Positions 28,060 through 37,533 of a stretch of 64,000 bases of DNA are shown piece by piece. Source of the stretch: Actomonas aquatica (GTDB taxonomy: Bacteria > Verrucomicrobiota > Verrucomicrobiia > Opitutales > Opitutaceae); the NCBI RefSeq assembly GCF_019679435.2, contig NZ_CP139781.1:310001-374000 (forward strand), in the 5' to 3' direction. Position 1 is the first letter of the stretch, and the number at the start of each line of letters is the position of its first letter. The notes under the pieces are model-generated. The model saw only the letters and a program-made list of their open reading frames with translations. It was not told the DNA's origin and made no database searches. A program made the position numbers and the translations under genes.

Positions 28060-28341
28060 TCAGCGCAAGCCGAGGAAGGCCATCGCGATGGCGACCAGCA
28101 GGAAGAGTCCGGTGGCCCACCAATACCACGGCAGGCCGCCGACATCGCGGCGGGTGTCGCGCAGGGGTGCGGACGGTTCTTCGTCCCAAGCTTCGGGTGG
28201 TAGATCGATGCCGTCGTAGATATCCGTCTCGCGCCAGCCGGTGCGTTCATCGGCACCACATTCCGGGCAGGACTTGGCCTGCGGGGGGATGTCGGCGCCA
28301 CAATTGGCGCATTCGGGCGGAGGCGGGAGAGGACGAGCCAT
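28060..28341 (-). CDS. Zinc-ribbon membrane protein, 93 residues
   Basis: ATG 28341 gives MARPLPPPPECANCGADIPP. The zinc ribbon CxxC (CANCG) pairs with CPECG 14 residues later. A soluble stretch rich in acidic and Pro residues and a C-terminal transmembrane helix (about 70-92) follow. Small zinc-ribbon plus TM proteins are widespread with unknown roles. It lies 27 bases downstream of the exonuclease-ligase start and is on the same strand as it and the AI-2E gene. Confidence 0.72.
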   Translation of the reverse strand: MARPLPPPPECANCGADIPPQAKSCPECGADERTGWRETDIYDGIDLPPEAWDEEPSAPLRDTRRDVGGLPWYWWATGLFLLVAIAMAFLGLR

Positions 28342-28372
28342 GTTGGCGAGGCGGAACAGCGGTCGGCTCAGG

Positions 28373-29527
28373 TTAGGATTCGGCCTCGAAATACTTGTGT
28401 TTGGCGAGGCGCCAAGCGGTGACGAAGAAGGCGGTGAGCGGGATGGCGAGCACCATGCCGAGGATGCCGTTGAGGGCGGTGCCCCAGAAGAAGATGGCAA
28501 AGATGATCATGACCGGATGGAGGCCGGTGCGGTCGCCCATGATCTTGGGGGTGAGGAACCAACCCTCGATGTTTTGGACGATGATGAACACCACGACGAC
28601 CTTGCTCAGGAGGACCCAGCCGCCTTCCGGTTGGAAGAAGGCGAGTGGCAAGGCGATGCTCAGGCCGATGATGGTGCCCAGGTAGGGCACGATGTTGAGC
28701 ACGCCGAGGGTGAGGCCGAGGACGAGGGCGAACTTGAGGCCCACGGCCCAGAAGCCGATGAAGAGCATCAGACCCATGAGTAGGCCAATCATCAGCTGGC
28801 CACGGAAGAACGAGACGACGATACCGATGAACTCGCGGACGAGAAACACGACGTCTTCGCGGACGGGTTTTTCGAGGAAGGTGAGTTGATCGCCGAGGCT
28901 GCGGGTCGGGTCGCGGCGGGAGAGCAGGAAGAAGAAGAGATAGATCGGGATGATCGCGAGGTTGGTCACGAATCCGAAGACGTTGAGCGCGCCCGAGCCG
29001 GCGGCCTTGATGGAGGGCAGGGCCTGGCTGAGCAGGTGCTGGGCTTCGCCGAGGGCGGAATCCACCAAGGCCTTGATGGTGGGGTTGGTCATCTGCTTTT
29101 CGGCGATGGCGACCCAATCGGGATAGTTGGCCTGCACGTAGGCGAGGGCGCGTTGCCAAAAGACCGGTGCGAAGGCGATGAAATCGAGGATCTGCTCCAC
29201 GAGCAGAGGGATGACCACGAGGAGCACGCCGGAGAACGCGAGCGCGACTACGGCGTAAAGGATGACGACCGAAGTGGTGCGAGGGCGCTTGAGGCGGAAT
29301 TCCAGCCAGTCGACGACGGGGCGCAGGACGAGCGCCATGATGCCAGCGGCGGCGATGGGCCAAAGAACTTGGGAGAAAAAGCCGATGGTTCGAGCCATCA
29401 CGACGAAGCACAGGACCAGCAGGCCGATGATCGCAACGAAGGCGAGGAACCCGAGGGCGAAGCCAACAAGCTTGCGTTGGCGGTTGGAGAGGAGGCGTGG
29501 CGCGGGGGAGTCGGACGTATCCGGCAT
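28373..29527 (-). CDS. AI-2E (PerM/YdiK) family transporter
   Basis: The 384-residue integral membrane protein starts MPDTSDSPAPRLLSNRQ at ATG 29527. There are about eight hydrophobic segments, with the typical central soluble region (about residues 120-230) and the conserved block NIVPYLGTIIGLSIALPLAFF followed by NIEGWFLTPKIMGDRTGLHPV. These are AI-2E/PerM signatures. The family includes TqsA, but substrates differ (autoinducer, ions), so no single role is assigned. Confidence 0.88.
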   Translation of the reverse strand: MPDTSDSPAPRLLSNRQRKLVGFALGFLAFVAIIGLLVLCFVVMARTIGFFSQVLWPIAAAGIMALVLRPVVDWLEFRLKRPRTTSVVILYAVVALAFSGVLLVVIPLLVEQILDFIAFAPVFWQRALAYVQANYPDWVAIAEKQMTNPTIKALVDSALGEAQHLLSQALPSIKAAGSGALNVFGFVTNLAIIPIYLFFFLLSRRDPTRSLGDQLTFLEKPVREDVVFLVREFIGIVVSFFRGQLMIGLLMGLMLFIGFWAVGLKFALVLGLTLGVLNIVPYLGTIIGLSIALPLAFFQPEGGWVLLSKVVVVFIIVQNIEGWFLTPKIMGDRTGLHPVMIIFAIFFWGTALNGILGMVLAIPLTAFFVTAWRLAKHKYFEAES

Positions 29528-29708
29528 GGGGCGGAGCAGAGACCGTCGTAGGCAAACAGGCCAGCGCAAAGGCGTTACAAGGGTCCTCGGCGATTGGATC
29601 GGAGGAGAGTTGGAAGGCGTCAGAGCAGGCGAAAATGACTGGCGAAAATTTATGCGAATTATCTCTTGCCCTGTCCGTCCAAAGCTTTCTTTTTCTCCCT
29701 TCCTCCAC

Positions 29709-29785
<77 letters not shown>

Positions 29786-29791
29786 TTTTGG

Positions 29792-29828
29792 AAAACGCGC
29801 GATCTTCGACGATCGCGCGTTTTTTTTT
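29792..29828 (+). terminator. Intrinsic terminator after tRNA-Arg
   Basis: AAAACGCGCGATC pairs with GATCGCGCGTTTT over a 6-base loop and is followed by a run of T, immediately after the tRNA. Confidence 0.92.
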
Positions 29829-29863
29829 GCGGCGGACGGGAGGTGATTCCAGAGGCAGGGGGA

Positions 29864-29888
29864 AGCGGCCGAGACGGCCGCTGCTACA
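29864..29888. repeat. GC-rich intergenic palindromic repeat, copy B
   Basis: Identical over 25 bases to copy A at 1960-1984, and preceded by a similar GGCAGGG purine-rich stretch in both copies. It lies in the gap between tRNA-Arg and hpf, with no gene around it. Confidence 0.78.
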
Positions 29889-29990
29889 CTCGGACGCGGA
29901 AGTCAGCCGCGAGCTCGTCGCTGGTGTGTGGCGAGCCTTACACAGGGAGTGACGCGACCGGCGTAGGGCTCTTCCAGGGAAGCGGGCACG

Positions 29991-30026
29991 AAAAAGCCCG
30001 TCCCTCGGTCATTGGACGGGCTTTTT
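29991..30026 (-). terminator. Intrinsic terminator of the hibernation factor gene
   Basis: AAAAAGCCCGTCC pairs with GGACGGGCTTTTT over a 10-base loop. On the minus strand it ends in T-rich sequence just after the hpf gene. The same stem would also work on the plus strand. Confidence 0.88.
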
Positions 30027-30056
30027 GTGAGTGGTTGGGTGGACGGTGCTAATCCG

Positions 30057-30434
30057 CTATACGGGATTGGGCACCATACCTTCAGAAAGTTGGGGCAGGG
30101 AGTCGCGATGGCGCTTTACTTTGATGAAGCGGGATCGGCGACGGAGCATCCGGTCGAGTTTGTCGGTGAGGAGGGATACTGCTTTGTGCGCTTCGTCGGT
30201 CATGACGGAGGCATTCATGTCGGGGCCATTAATTTCGATGTGACCCTTGGCGGTGAATCGGTGGGACGGTTTTTGTTGAGGATCGAATTCGATTTCTACG
30301 CGGAATCTGATGATGCGTTCTTCGTGGCGGAACAATCGGTCGGCTTTTTCCTGGACGAACGTCTTGAGTGACGGGGTGAGGTCGAGGTGGATGCCTGATA
30401 CGATCAGTTCATTGGCACGGTTGTCATTGCTCAT
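30057..30434 (-). CDS. hpf: Ribosome hibernation-promoting factor (short HPF/RaiA)
   Basis: HPF binds the 30S decoding site to inactivate or dimerise ribosomes in stationary phase or stress. The 125-residue protein has ELIVSGIHLDLTPSLKTFVQEK at the start, the beta-strand FRVEIEFDPQ, FTAKGHIEINGPDMNASVMTDEAHKAVSLLTDKLDRMLRRR in the middle, and a short C-terminus. It lacks the ~70-residue dimerisation domain of long HPF, so it belongs to the short class. A terminator follows it. Confidence 0.9.
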   Translation of the reverse strand: MSNDNRANELIVSGIHLDLTPSLKTFVQEKADRLFRHEERIIRFRVEIEFDPQQKPSHRFTAKGHIEINGPDMNASVMTDEAHKAVSLLTDKLDRMLRRRSRFIKVKRHRDSLPQLSEGMVPNPV

Positions 30435-30485
30435 GGTTTATTTTCCTTTGTGTTTGGGACCGAGAAAAGGACGCCCTCCAACGCC

Positions 30486-31295
30486 ATGCCTGTGGTCGAA
30501 AAACAACACCTCCCATACGCAGCGGTCGTTTTGACCGGCGGATCTTCCGGCATCGGAAAATCTTTTGTATCGCACATCGCCAAGGTGGATCCAGAGGTGC
30601 TCATTTGCAATCTTTCGCGGCGGAAACCGGACGTAAATTCAGCTCAGCTTAAGCTGTGTCACGTCGAAGTTGATCTTAGTGATAATCGGTCCCGATCGGA
30701 CGGTCTTGAGCGCTTATTGGAAGTGTTGGCACAGAAAGCGCCGAGTGGGCCTATCTTGTTGATTAACAACGCCGGATTTGGCCACTACGGGGCCTTTTCC
30801 TCAGCCGATTCGGAGCGTTATCAGGCCATGGTGGAGCTCAATGTTGGGGCCGTTATGGCGGTGACGGCGGCGTTGTTGCCGCTGCTGCGCGAGCGAGGTG
30901 GGGCGATCATGAATGTGGCGTCGGTGGTGGCGTTTCAACCGACCCCGTTGATGGCGACTTACGGCGCGACCAAAGCCTTTGTTTTGCACTGGAGTCATGC
31001 GCTACGAGCCGAACTCGCACCGGTCGGCGTTGAGGTCATGGCGGTGTGTCCGGGCTCCACGCAGTCGGCCTTTCACGATGAAGCCGGAATGAGTCGTGGC
31101 AGCATGGGCGACGCCTTCACCCAGACGGCGGATCAGGTGGTCGAGGAGGCGATGCGTGCCTTGCGGCGGGGCAAGGCACACGTTGTCACCGGCTGGCTCA
31201 ACAAGGTGCAGTGCTGGCTTTCGGCACGGCTGCCGCTGACGTGGTCGACTTGGGCGAGTCACCGAGTGTTGGAGAAATACCGGCCCAAGGCGTGA
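30486..31295 (+). CDS. Short-chain dehydrogenase/reductase (SDR)
   Basis: This is an NAD(P)-dependent oxidoreductase. Starting at ATG 30486 gives 269 residues: VVLTGGSSGIGKSF (cofactor loop), LLINNAGFGHYG, ASVVAFQPTP and the catalytic YGATKAF (Tyr and Lys four apart). The classical SDR pattern is complete. The substrate is not readable. Several uncharacterised SDRs with a similar VCPGSTQSAFHDEAG region act on acyl or keto substrates. Upstream sequence to 30450 is open but adds no family sequence. It lies divergent from hpf and upstream of the giant subtilase. Confidence 0.85.
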   Translation: MPVVEKQHLPYAAVVLTGGSSGIGKSFVSHIAKVDPEVLICNLSRRKPDVNSAQLKLCHVEVDLSDNRSRSDGLERLLEVLAQKAPSGPILLINNAGFGHYGAFSSADSERYQAMVELNVGAVMAVTAALLPLLRERGGAIMNVASVVAFQPTPLMATYGATKAFVLHWSHALRAELAPVGVEVMAVCPGSTQSAFHDEAGMSRGSMGDAFTQTADQVVEEAMRALRRGKAHVVTGWLNKVQCWLSARLPLTWSTWASHRVLEKYRPKA

Positions 31296-31372
31296 CCCTC
31301 GGCGAGGCCGCGAGGCGGCACAAAGGTGGCTGCGGGCTTGCACCGCGCCGGAGGGCTCGGCTTTTTCTGCGA

Positions 31373-34300
31373 ATGCGACTGCTAACGACCTTCGGGGTGA
31401 TGCGACTGGGGCTTGGTCTGATGACTGCGACTTTTGCGGCGGCCCAAAACAACACGGCGACGGTGGACCTACCGGCCCTGCAGGAAGAACTGATCCCCAA
31501 AAGGGAGGTAGGGGCGGATGCGTTTATCGCCGAAAACCCGACCTTCGATGGTCGCGGGGTGGTGATCGCGGTGTTCGACACCGGCGTGGATCCGGCGGCC
31601 GCGGGTCTGACGGTGACTTCGACCGGCGAACGCAAGGTGCTGGATATCATCGATGGCACGGGTAGTGGGGATGTGGATACATCCTCTGTCGTGAAACCGG
31701 CCGAAGACGGCACCCTCGCGGGACTGAGCGGTCGCGCGCTGACGCTGCCGGATGGCGTGACCAATCCTTCCGGCGACTTCCGCGTGGGCCTCAAGCCAGC
31801 GAGCGAGTTGTTCCGGGGGGCGGCAATGGGTCGTCTTCAGCGGCAGCTTACGCAGGACTGGGAGGCAGAGCTCAGCCGTGTGCGCGCGGCGCGCGAACGC
31901 GAGGAAGACGAGGCGTTGACGAAGGCGAAGGCCAAGGCGGCGGCGGATCGCACCCGCGAGGAAGCAAATTTGGTGGCTCTCGCCGAACTGCTCGAGCAGG
32001 GGGAGGATACTCTGCTCAAGTCCGGCCCCGGGCCGATCTACGACTGTGTGCTTTGGCACGATGGCTCCGATTGGCGGGCGGTGGTCGATACCGACAGCGA
32101 CGGCGACCTGGCCGACGAGACCGTGCTGCGACCGTTTGGCGTGGCGGGGGAATATGGCACCTTTGACGACTACACCCACGCGACCTTTGGCGTGCAGGTT
32201 TATGAGGAGGGCAACGTTCTTTCCATCGTGACCGTGAGTGGCACCCACGGGACGCACGTGGCTTCGATTGCCTCCGCGCATTATCCGGAGAACCCGGCCC
32301 GCAACGGCATTGCCCCGGGCGCGCGCATTCTGTCGGTCAAGATCGGCGATATCCGCACGGGCGGTTCCTCCTACGGCATGAGTGAACGTCGCGCGATGGC
32401 GGCGGCGGTGAAGTATGGCGTCGACGTGATGAACGCCAGCTGGGGTGGCTCCAGTATTTTTCAGGACGGCAACGATTCCAACGGCACGCTCTACAAACGG
32501 CTGGTGGAGCGTTACGGCGTGTTGGCGGTGATGTCGGCCGGCAACGAAGGTCCGGGTCTGAGCACCGCCGGTTCGGCGGGCGGCGAAGCCAGCCGGGTTT
32601 TAGGCATCGGGGCCTACGCGTCGAGCGAGATGGCCCGGGTGCTCTACAACGCAGTGGACCCGAGCCCGGATGCGGCGCTGCAGTTCACCAGCCGCGGTCC
32701 GACCAAGGACGGTGACGTGGGGCCCGACGTCATGGCGCCGGGCGCGGCGTGGGCGTCTTACTCGGCCGAGTCGCTGCGCGGCGCGGAAATGATCAACGGC
32801 ACCTCGATGGCCGCGCCGAGTGCATCGGGCGTCGCTGCGCTGGTCCTGAGTGCAGCCAAACAGAACAACGTGCCGGCTCCGCCGGTGCTGCTGCGTCGGG
32901 CGCTCATGTTGGGCGCCGCTCCGATTGAAACAGAGGACGTGCTCACGCGCGGCCTTGGCATGATTCACGCGCCGGGTGGTTGGGCGAAACTGCAGGCGCT
33001 GCAGGGCCAGGCTGCCTTTGGGGCCTTTTATGATCTCGAAGTCGACGGCGGCACCTTCACTGACGAAGGGCGCGGTCTTTACCTGCGGGAACGGATCAAC
33101 GAACCGCGTCGTCGCGTGGCGGTATCGATCACTCCGGCGTGGGGCGACGACGTTACCAGCGATCAGCGATATGCATTCGAAGCGGATCTCGTGCTCCAGC
33201 CGAGCGATGCGTGGGTGAAGGCGCCCGACTACGTGCACTTGGCCAACGGTGCGCGGCGCATTTCGCTCTTTCTCGATATTCCGCCGGCGGATGCGACGAC
33301 CTTGGAAAACGGCGGTGTGCTGACGAGTCGGGTGGACGCCTTTGTGGCGGACGCGCCGGAGCTTGGTCCGGTGTTTTCGATTCCGATCACGATCGTGCGT
33401 CCGGCGAGAGCGGGCCTGTTCACGCACAACGAACTGAAGACGACGGTGCCGCTGTCACCGGCGGAGACGGCGCGGCGCTTTTATGAAGTGCCCGCGGGAA
33501 TCGAGCGGCTTCAGCTTACCGCCAAACACACGGCGGAGGACCCGGTGGAGCGTCGTTTCTTTATTCAAGCGCTTACCTTGGCTGCGCAGTCGGGGCAGTA
33601 TTACTACAAGGACGAGGACGTGGCTTGGCTGAAGGCTGGCGAGAGCTTTTCGATGAACATCCCGGTGGCGGCCGGTCACGTGGTCGAGTTGGCCTACAAC
33701 CAATACTTTTACTCCGCGGGCAACAGCACGCTGGAGGTCGAGCTAAAATGGGTGGGCGTTGGCGCGCCGACGGATTCGGTCGCGATCGAACCCAACCAAG
33801 GTTGGCGACCGCTGCTGCTCAACCCGGGCAGCGACGGCACGGTCGGCGTGAGCGCCAAGCTGGAGCACGCCGTCGACGTGTATCTGCCGGTCAAAACTCA
33901 AACCGTTTACGACGGCGCGCGCGGTGAGTTGCCGGGCACGCCGGTTCACCCCGGTCCGATTCAGGATCCGATCACGCGGGTGAACTATGAATTGTCGTTC
34001 AAGGAGGCGACCAAAGCCGCCTTCCTCGATCCGCAGGATTACGACGCGTCGGACGGGATCGCGGGTGGTCGCTTGCTGGCGATTCACGAATCGGGCGAGT
34101 TCCTCTACGAAGGATTCCCGAACGATGAAGAGGTCATCGAGTTCCCCAAGGGCAAGACGACCGTCGTGATCGAGTATTCAGCTTTTGATGACGCCGCCTT
34201 GGCATCGGTGAAAGTCTTCCCGCTGCGCATGGGCCGTCCGCTCGACTCGCCCAAGTCGCTCAAAGTTGCCCGCGACCTGAATGCGCGTTTTGCCGGTCGC

Positions 34301-35335
34301 ACCTCCAGCACCGTGCCGCTCGCAGCGGGTCGGGAGCGTTACCTGTTCCTGCAGGACACGGTGATCGACGATCTCGCCAAGGTGGATCCGGCGCCGGACT
34401 ATTTTGTGGGCACGGTGGGCTTCGAGGATGCGGACGACCACGAGATCGTGGAGTTGCCGCTGCGTTACTTTGCCGGTGAGTCGCCGGCCAAGGTGACCGA
34501 TCAGGACCCGAAGGCCAAACCGGCCAAGGATCTGAAATCGGAGGTGGAGAAGCTCGATGAGAGCTTGGCCGAAAGCCAACTCGCGTTCGTGCGGGAACAC
34601 CGCTTCGCCACTGAAGCCGAGACGCAGGAACGCCGCCGCGAAGCCTTGGCGGATCTGCGCGAGTCGCGGCCGGAAGACCCGTTCCCGCTGATCGAGCAGG
34701 CCATCGACGGCGCCATCGCCGCTGGTTGGGCCAGCGACATCTGGGGCAAGGCACCCGAGGCCAAGGATGAAATAGAAGAGGATGCTGACGCGGCGAGCGA
34801 AGAGACGGTCGCCGCCGAGCCGCGTCCCGTGCCGACGCGTGAGACCGTTGACGGCTGGTTGGCGGAGGCCGAAGCCTTGGTCGATCCGGCGGCAGTGAGT
34901 CAGTTCTTCGGCGCCAAGCCGGTGGCGGCGCCGGGCGATCTGGAGGCGCGTGACAAAATCGCGGCGCAGGAAGCCGAAATGGATAAGATGCGCGATGCGC
35001 TGGCCTTGATCGCGCTCGTGCGAGCAGATCTGGCGCGGGCCGATGGTGACACCGACGCCGCTTGGGCACAATGGACCGAGATCGGACGCTGGGAAAAGAA
35101 GCCGAGCGACCGGACCAAGGACCTCCAGACCAAGTTGCTGCAGCAGGCCGGTCTCAAAGGGCTCTATCTGCAAGCGCTCAATGCGCGCATCGAAGACAAA
35201 CCCTTTGACCGGGAGCTGCTGGAAGAACGCATCGCGCTGTATCGCGAGCTCGGTTGGGCACAGATGGCGGAGGCGCAGGCACGTTTGTTGGCCCTGCGCA
35301 AAGTGCGGCAGAACACGCTCAAGCGTTTGAAGTAA
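31373..35335 (+). CDS. Secreted tripeptidyl-peptidase II-like subtilase (S8)
   Basis: This 1320-residue serine protease is similar in build to eukaryotic tripeptidyl-peptidase II. ATG 31373 gives a signal peptide (about 1-24, MRLLTTFGVMRLGLGLMTATFAAA), fitting export. The catalytic triad is Asp69 in IAVFDTGVDP, His292 in SGTHGTHVAS and Ser478 in NGTSMAAPSASG, with NASWGG and VMSAGNEGPG in between. A large insertion of more than 200 residues sits between the Asp and His. After the protease domain there are several beta-rich domains and a helical Glu/Lys/Ala-rich region (about 1040-1320), as in TPP II. Eukaryotic TPP II is cytosolic, so an exported bacterial version is unusual. The frame is open to 31211 but overlaps the SDR and lacks a signal. 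Confidence 0.87.
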   Translation: MRLLTTFGVMRLGLGLMTATFAAAQNNTATVDLPALQEELIPKREVGADAFIAENPTFDGRGVVIAVFDTGVDPAAAGLTVTSTGERKVLDIIDGTGSGDVDTSSVVKPAEDGTLAGLSGRALTLPDGVTNPSGDFRVGLKPASELFRGAAMGRLQRQLTQDWEAELSRVRAAREREEDEALTKAKAKAAADRTREEANLVALAELLEQGEDTLLKSGPGPIYDCVLWHDGSDWRAVVDTDSDGDLADETVLRPFGVAGEYGTFDDYTHATFGVQVYEEGNVLSIVTVSGTHGTHVASIASAHYPENPARNGIAPGARILSVKIGDIRTGGSSYGMSERRAMAAAVKYGVDVMNASWGGSSIFQDGNDSNGTLYKRLVERYGVLAVMSAGNEGPGLSTAGSAGGEASRVLGIGAYASSEMARVLYNAVDPSPDAALQFTSRGPTKDGDVGPDVMAPGAAWASYSAESLRGAEMINGTSMAAPSASGVAALVLSAAKQNNVPAPPVLLRRALMLGAAPIETEDVLTRGLGMIHAPGGWAKLQALQGQAAFGAFYDLEVDGGTFTDEGRGLYLRERINEPRRRVAVSITPAWGDDVTSDQRYAFEADLVLQPSDAWVKAPDYVHLANGARRISLFLDIPPADATTLENGGVLTSRVDAFVADAPELGPVFSIPITIVRPARAGLFTHNELKTTVPLSPAETARRFYEVPAGIERLQLTAKHTAEDPVERRFFIQALTLAAQSGQYYYKDEDVAWLKAGESFSMNIPVAAGHVVELAYNQYFYSAGNSTLEVELKWVGVGAPTDSVAIEPNQGWRPLLLNPGSDGTVGVSAKLEHAVDVYLPVKTQTVYDGARGELPGTPVHPGPIQDPITRVNYELSFKEATKAAFLDPQDYDASDGIAGGRLLAIHESGEFLYEGFPNDEEVIEFPKGKTTVVIEYSAFDDAALASVKVFPLRMGRPLDSPKSLKVARDLNARFAGRTSSTVPLAAGRERYLFLQDTVIDDLAKVDPAPDYFVGTVGFEDADDHEIVELPLRYFAGESPAKVTDQDPKAKPAKDLKSEVEKLDESLAESQLAFVREHRFATEAETQERRREALADLRESRPEDPFPLIEQAIDGAIAAGWASDIWGKAPEAKDEIEEDADAASEETVAAEPRPVPTRETVDGWLAEAEALVDPAAVSQFFGAKPVAAPGDLEARDKIAAQEAEMDKMRDALALIALVRADLARADGDTDAAWAQWTEIGRWEKKPSDRTKDLQTKLLQQAGLKGLYLQALNARIEDKPFDRELLEERIALYRELGWAQMAEAQARLLALRKVRQNTLKRLK

Positions 35336-35347
35336 GCGTTCCCCGTT

Positions 35348-36172
35348 TCACGTGGCACCGCTCTGCGTTGTGAGGCGGAGGGCGGTGCGCACCATCGCGT
35401 TGATGGTGGCGATGCGTTGATCGAGCGCCACCGACGACGGTGTTTCGGTGGTGTAGCACAGCGGCGTGTGGTGGTGACGGAGGTAGATCGCCTCTGGCCA
35501 GGTTTCGCGCAGGGCGGGATCGGCTTCCGGGCGGATGATGCCGGGTTCGTCGATGGGACGGCCGTCTATCATTTCGTCGGGATCGATGGGTAACACGGTC
35601 TGGCCGGCGTCGCGGAGGGCGCGGGCGATGCCCGGCGTGTCACGGGTGTTCAGCTCGTAGAGGTAGAACCCCTTGGACTCCCAATCCTCGTGGAGGCAGA
35701 GGGCGAGATCGAAGCGCGGCTGGGACTGCAGCCAATGCACGTGGGCCTGAACCTCGGGTGAGACCGGGCGGAGGTAATCGCGGTTGAGGTCGATGCCGTC
35801 GTGGTTCTCGCGGGTGCTGAGGCGAAAGCCCGTCGGGTTAACCATGGGCACGAGGAACCAAATGGCGGAGTCGTCGAAGATGCCTTCGTCAAGCAGTTGC
35901 AACAGGGCGAGCGGCGGGGCGGGTTCGTCGCCGTGCACGCCGGTGGACACGTAGATGCGGGGCAGAGCAGGGACACTGCGCCGGACGGCCGCGGACGGGC
36001 GTTTGGTGAAGGCGGCGAGGGGGACGCCGTCGATGGTGGTCCACGGTTCCTCGCGAAAACCCTGGGCGAGGGCACTGGCGCGAAAACGAGCCTGGAAGTC
36101 GGCGGGTTCGAATGGGCAGGTTTTGACAGCGCTCACCCGGACGTTCTTGTTGGCGGGTCTCGTCTGCCTCAA
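35348..36172 (-). CDS. M14-family metallopeptidase-like protein (succinylglutamate desuccinylase / carboxypeptidase)
   Basis: The 274-residue protein has the zinc motif GVHGDEPAP (His and Glu), [28 protein letters not shown] with the Asn-Arg substrate residues, [11 protein letters not shown] with the third zinc His, and TETPSSV where the catalytic Glu of M14 falls. It has no signal peptide, so it is cytoplasmic. Succinylglutamate desuccinylase/aspartoacylase and carboxypeptidase members share these motifs, so the substrate is open. It is convergent with the subtilase and divergent from gltX. Confidence 0.83.
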   Translation of the reverse strand: MRQTRPANKNVRVSAVKTCPFEPADFQARFRASALAQGFREEPWTTIDGVPLAAFTKRPSAAVRRSVPALPRIYVSTGVHGDEPAPPLALLQLLDEGIFDDSAIWFLVPMVNPTGFRLSTRENHDGIDLNRDYLRPVSPEVQAHVHWLQSQPRFDLALCLHEDWESKGFYLYELNTRDTPGIARALRDAGQTVLPIDPDEMIDGRPIDEPGIIRPEADPALRETWPEAIYLRHHHTPLCYTTETPSSVALDQRIATINAMVRTALRLTTQSGAT

Positions 36173-36195
36173 GTCGCGTTTTTCTCTCCATCACC

Positions 36196-37533
36196 ATGTC
36201 CCAAGTCCGCGTTCGTTTTGCTCCCAGTCCCACGGGGTTCTTCCACATCGGCAGCGCCCGCACGGCGCTGTTCAACTGGCTGTATGCCCGCCACACCGGC
36301 GGCACCTTCATTCTGCGAGTGGAGGACACCGACAAAGAGCGCAACAGTGAGGCGTTTCTCAACGTGATCTACGACAGCATGCGCTGGCTCGGGCTCAACT
36401 GGGACGAAGGACCTCACGCGGGCGGCGATTGCGGCCCGTATCGCCAGAGCGAGCGTGCGCATATTTATACGGAGTATTTGGAGAAGCTCCGCGCGGCCGG
36501 GCGGGTTTACGAGCAGGACGGTGCGACCTGGTTTAAGATTTCCGGTGAGCCGCAGGTGATCGAGGACGCCATCCGCGGACGGGTGGAGCGCACCGAGGAG
36601 AAGGACTTCGTGATCATCCGTTCCGACGGCAATCCGGTGTTTCACTTCGTGAACGTGGTCGACGACATTTCGATGGGCGTGACCCACGTCATTCGCGGCG
36701 AGGACCACCTTTCCAACACCAGCAAGCACACCGAACTCTTCAAAGCGTTCGGGGCGCCGCTGCCGACCTTTGCCCACATCCCGCTCATCCTGAAGCAGGA
36801 TGGCCCGGGTAAGATGTCCAAGCGCGACAAGGGCGCGCTGATCGAGGAGTATCAGAATCGCGGATACTTGCCGGAGGCGGTGGTTAATTTCCTCTGTCTG
36901 CTGGGGTGGAACCCCAAGGACGACAGCGAGAAGATGCCGATTGCGGAGATCATCGAGCGCTTCGACTTCCCGGGCGTGAATCAAAGCAATGCCCGCTTTG
37001 ACGAGCGCAAGATGGCGCACATGAACATGCAGTATCTGCTGGAGATGCCCCCGGCGGATTACCTCTCGCTGGCGCAGTCGTATTTCAGTCGCAGCGAGAC
37101 TCACGCGGCGGTGATGCAGGCGGCGGATGAGGCCTACTTTGCCGAAGTGATCGCGATCAGTCAGCCGAAGGTAAAGGCGATCGATGAGTTGCCGGACTAC
37201 ACCGTCTACTTCTTCACCGAGGAGTTCCCGTGGAACGACAAGGCCATCAAGAAGGTGTTCAAGAAGGGCGAGCCGCTGGAGCGGCTGGCCGAGTTGCGTG
37301 AACTCATCGCGGGTGATCTCGATCTGAACGACGAGACCGGCGTGGAGGAAGCGATCAAAACCTTCGCGGAAACCAAGGGCTTCGGGTTTGGCGATTATCA
37401 AGCGGTGGCGCGTTTGGCCGTCACGGGCACCAATGCCGGTCCGGGCCTCACGCAGATATTCCGGGTGCTGGGCAAAGACAAGGTGGTGTCGCGGATGGGC
37501 CATTTCCTTGCGAACCCGCCGAGTGCCGAGTGA
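36196..37533 (+). CDS. gltX: Glutamyl-tRNA synthetase
   Basis: GltX attaches glutamate to tRNA-Glu (and, in bacteria lacking GlnRS, also to tRNA-Gln for later amidation). The 445-residue class I enzyme has [24 protein letters not shown] (HIGH motif as HIGS), [20 protein letters not shown] and KMSKRD (residues 206-210). The length and layout fit bacterial GltX. The next gene's possible GTG start overlaps its stop by 3 bases. Confidence 0.97.
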   Translation: MSQVRVRFAPSPTGFFHIGSARTALFNWLYARHTGGTFILRVEDTDKERNSEAFLNVIYDSMRWLGLNWDEGPHAGGDCGPYRQSERAHIYTEYLEKLRAAGRVYEQDGATWFKISGEPQVIEDAIRGRVERTEEKDFVIIRSDGNPVFHFVNVVDDISMGVTHVIRGEDHLSNTSKHTELFKAFGAPLPTFAHIPLILKQDGPGKMSKRDKGALIEEYQNRGYLPEAVVNFLCLLGWNPKDDSEKMPIAEIIERFDFPGVNQSNARFDERKMAHMNMQYLLEMPPADYLSLAQSYFSRSETHAAVMQAADEAYFAEVIAISQPKVKAIDELPDYTVYFFTEEFPWNDKAIKKVFKKGEPLERLAELRELIAGDLDLNDETGVEEAIKTFAETKGFGFGDYQAVARLAVTGTNAGPGLTQIFRVLGKDKVVSRMGHFLANPPSAE

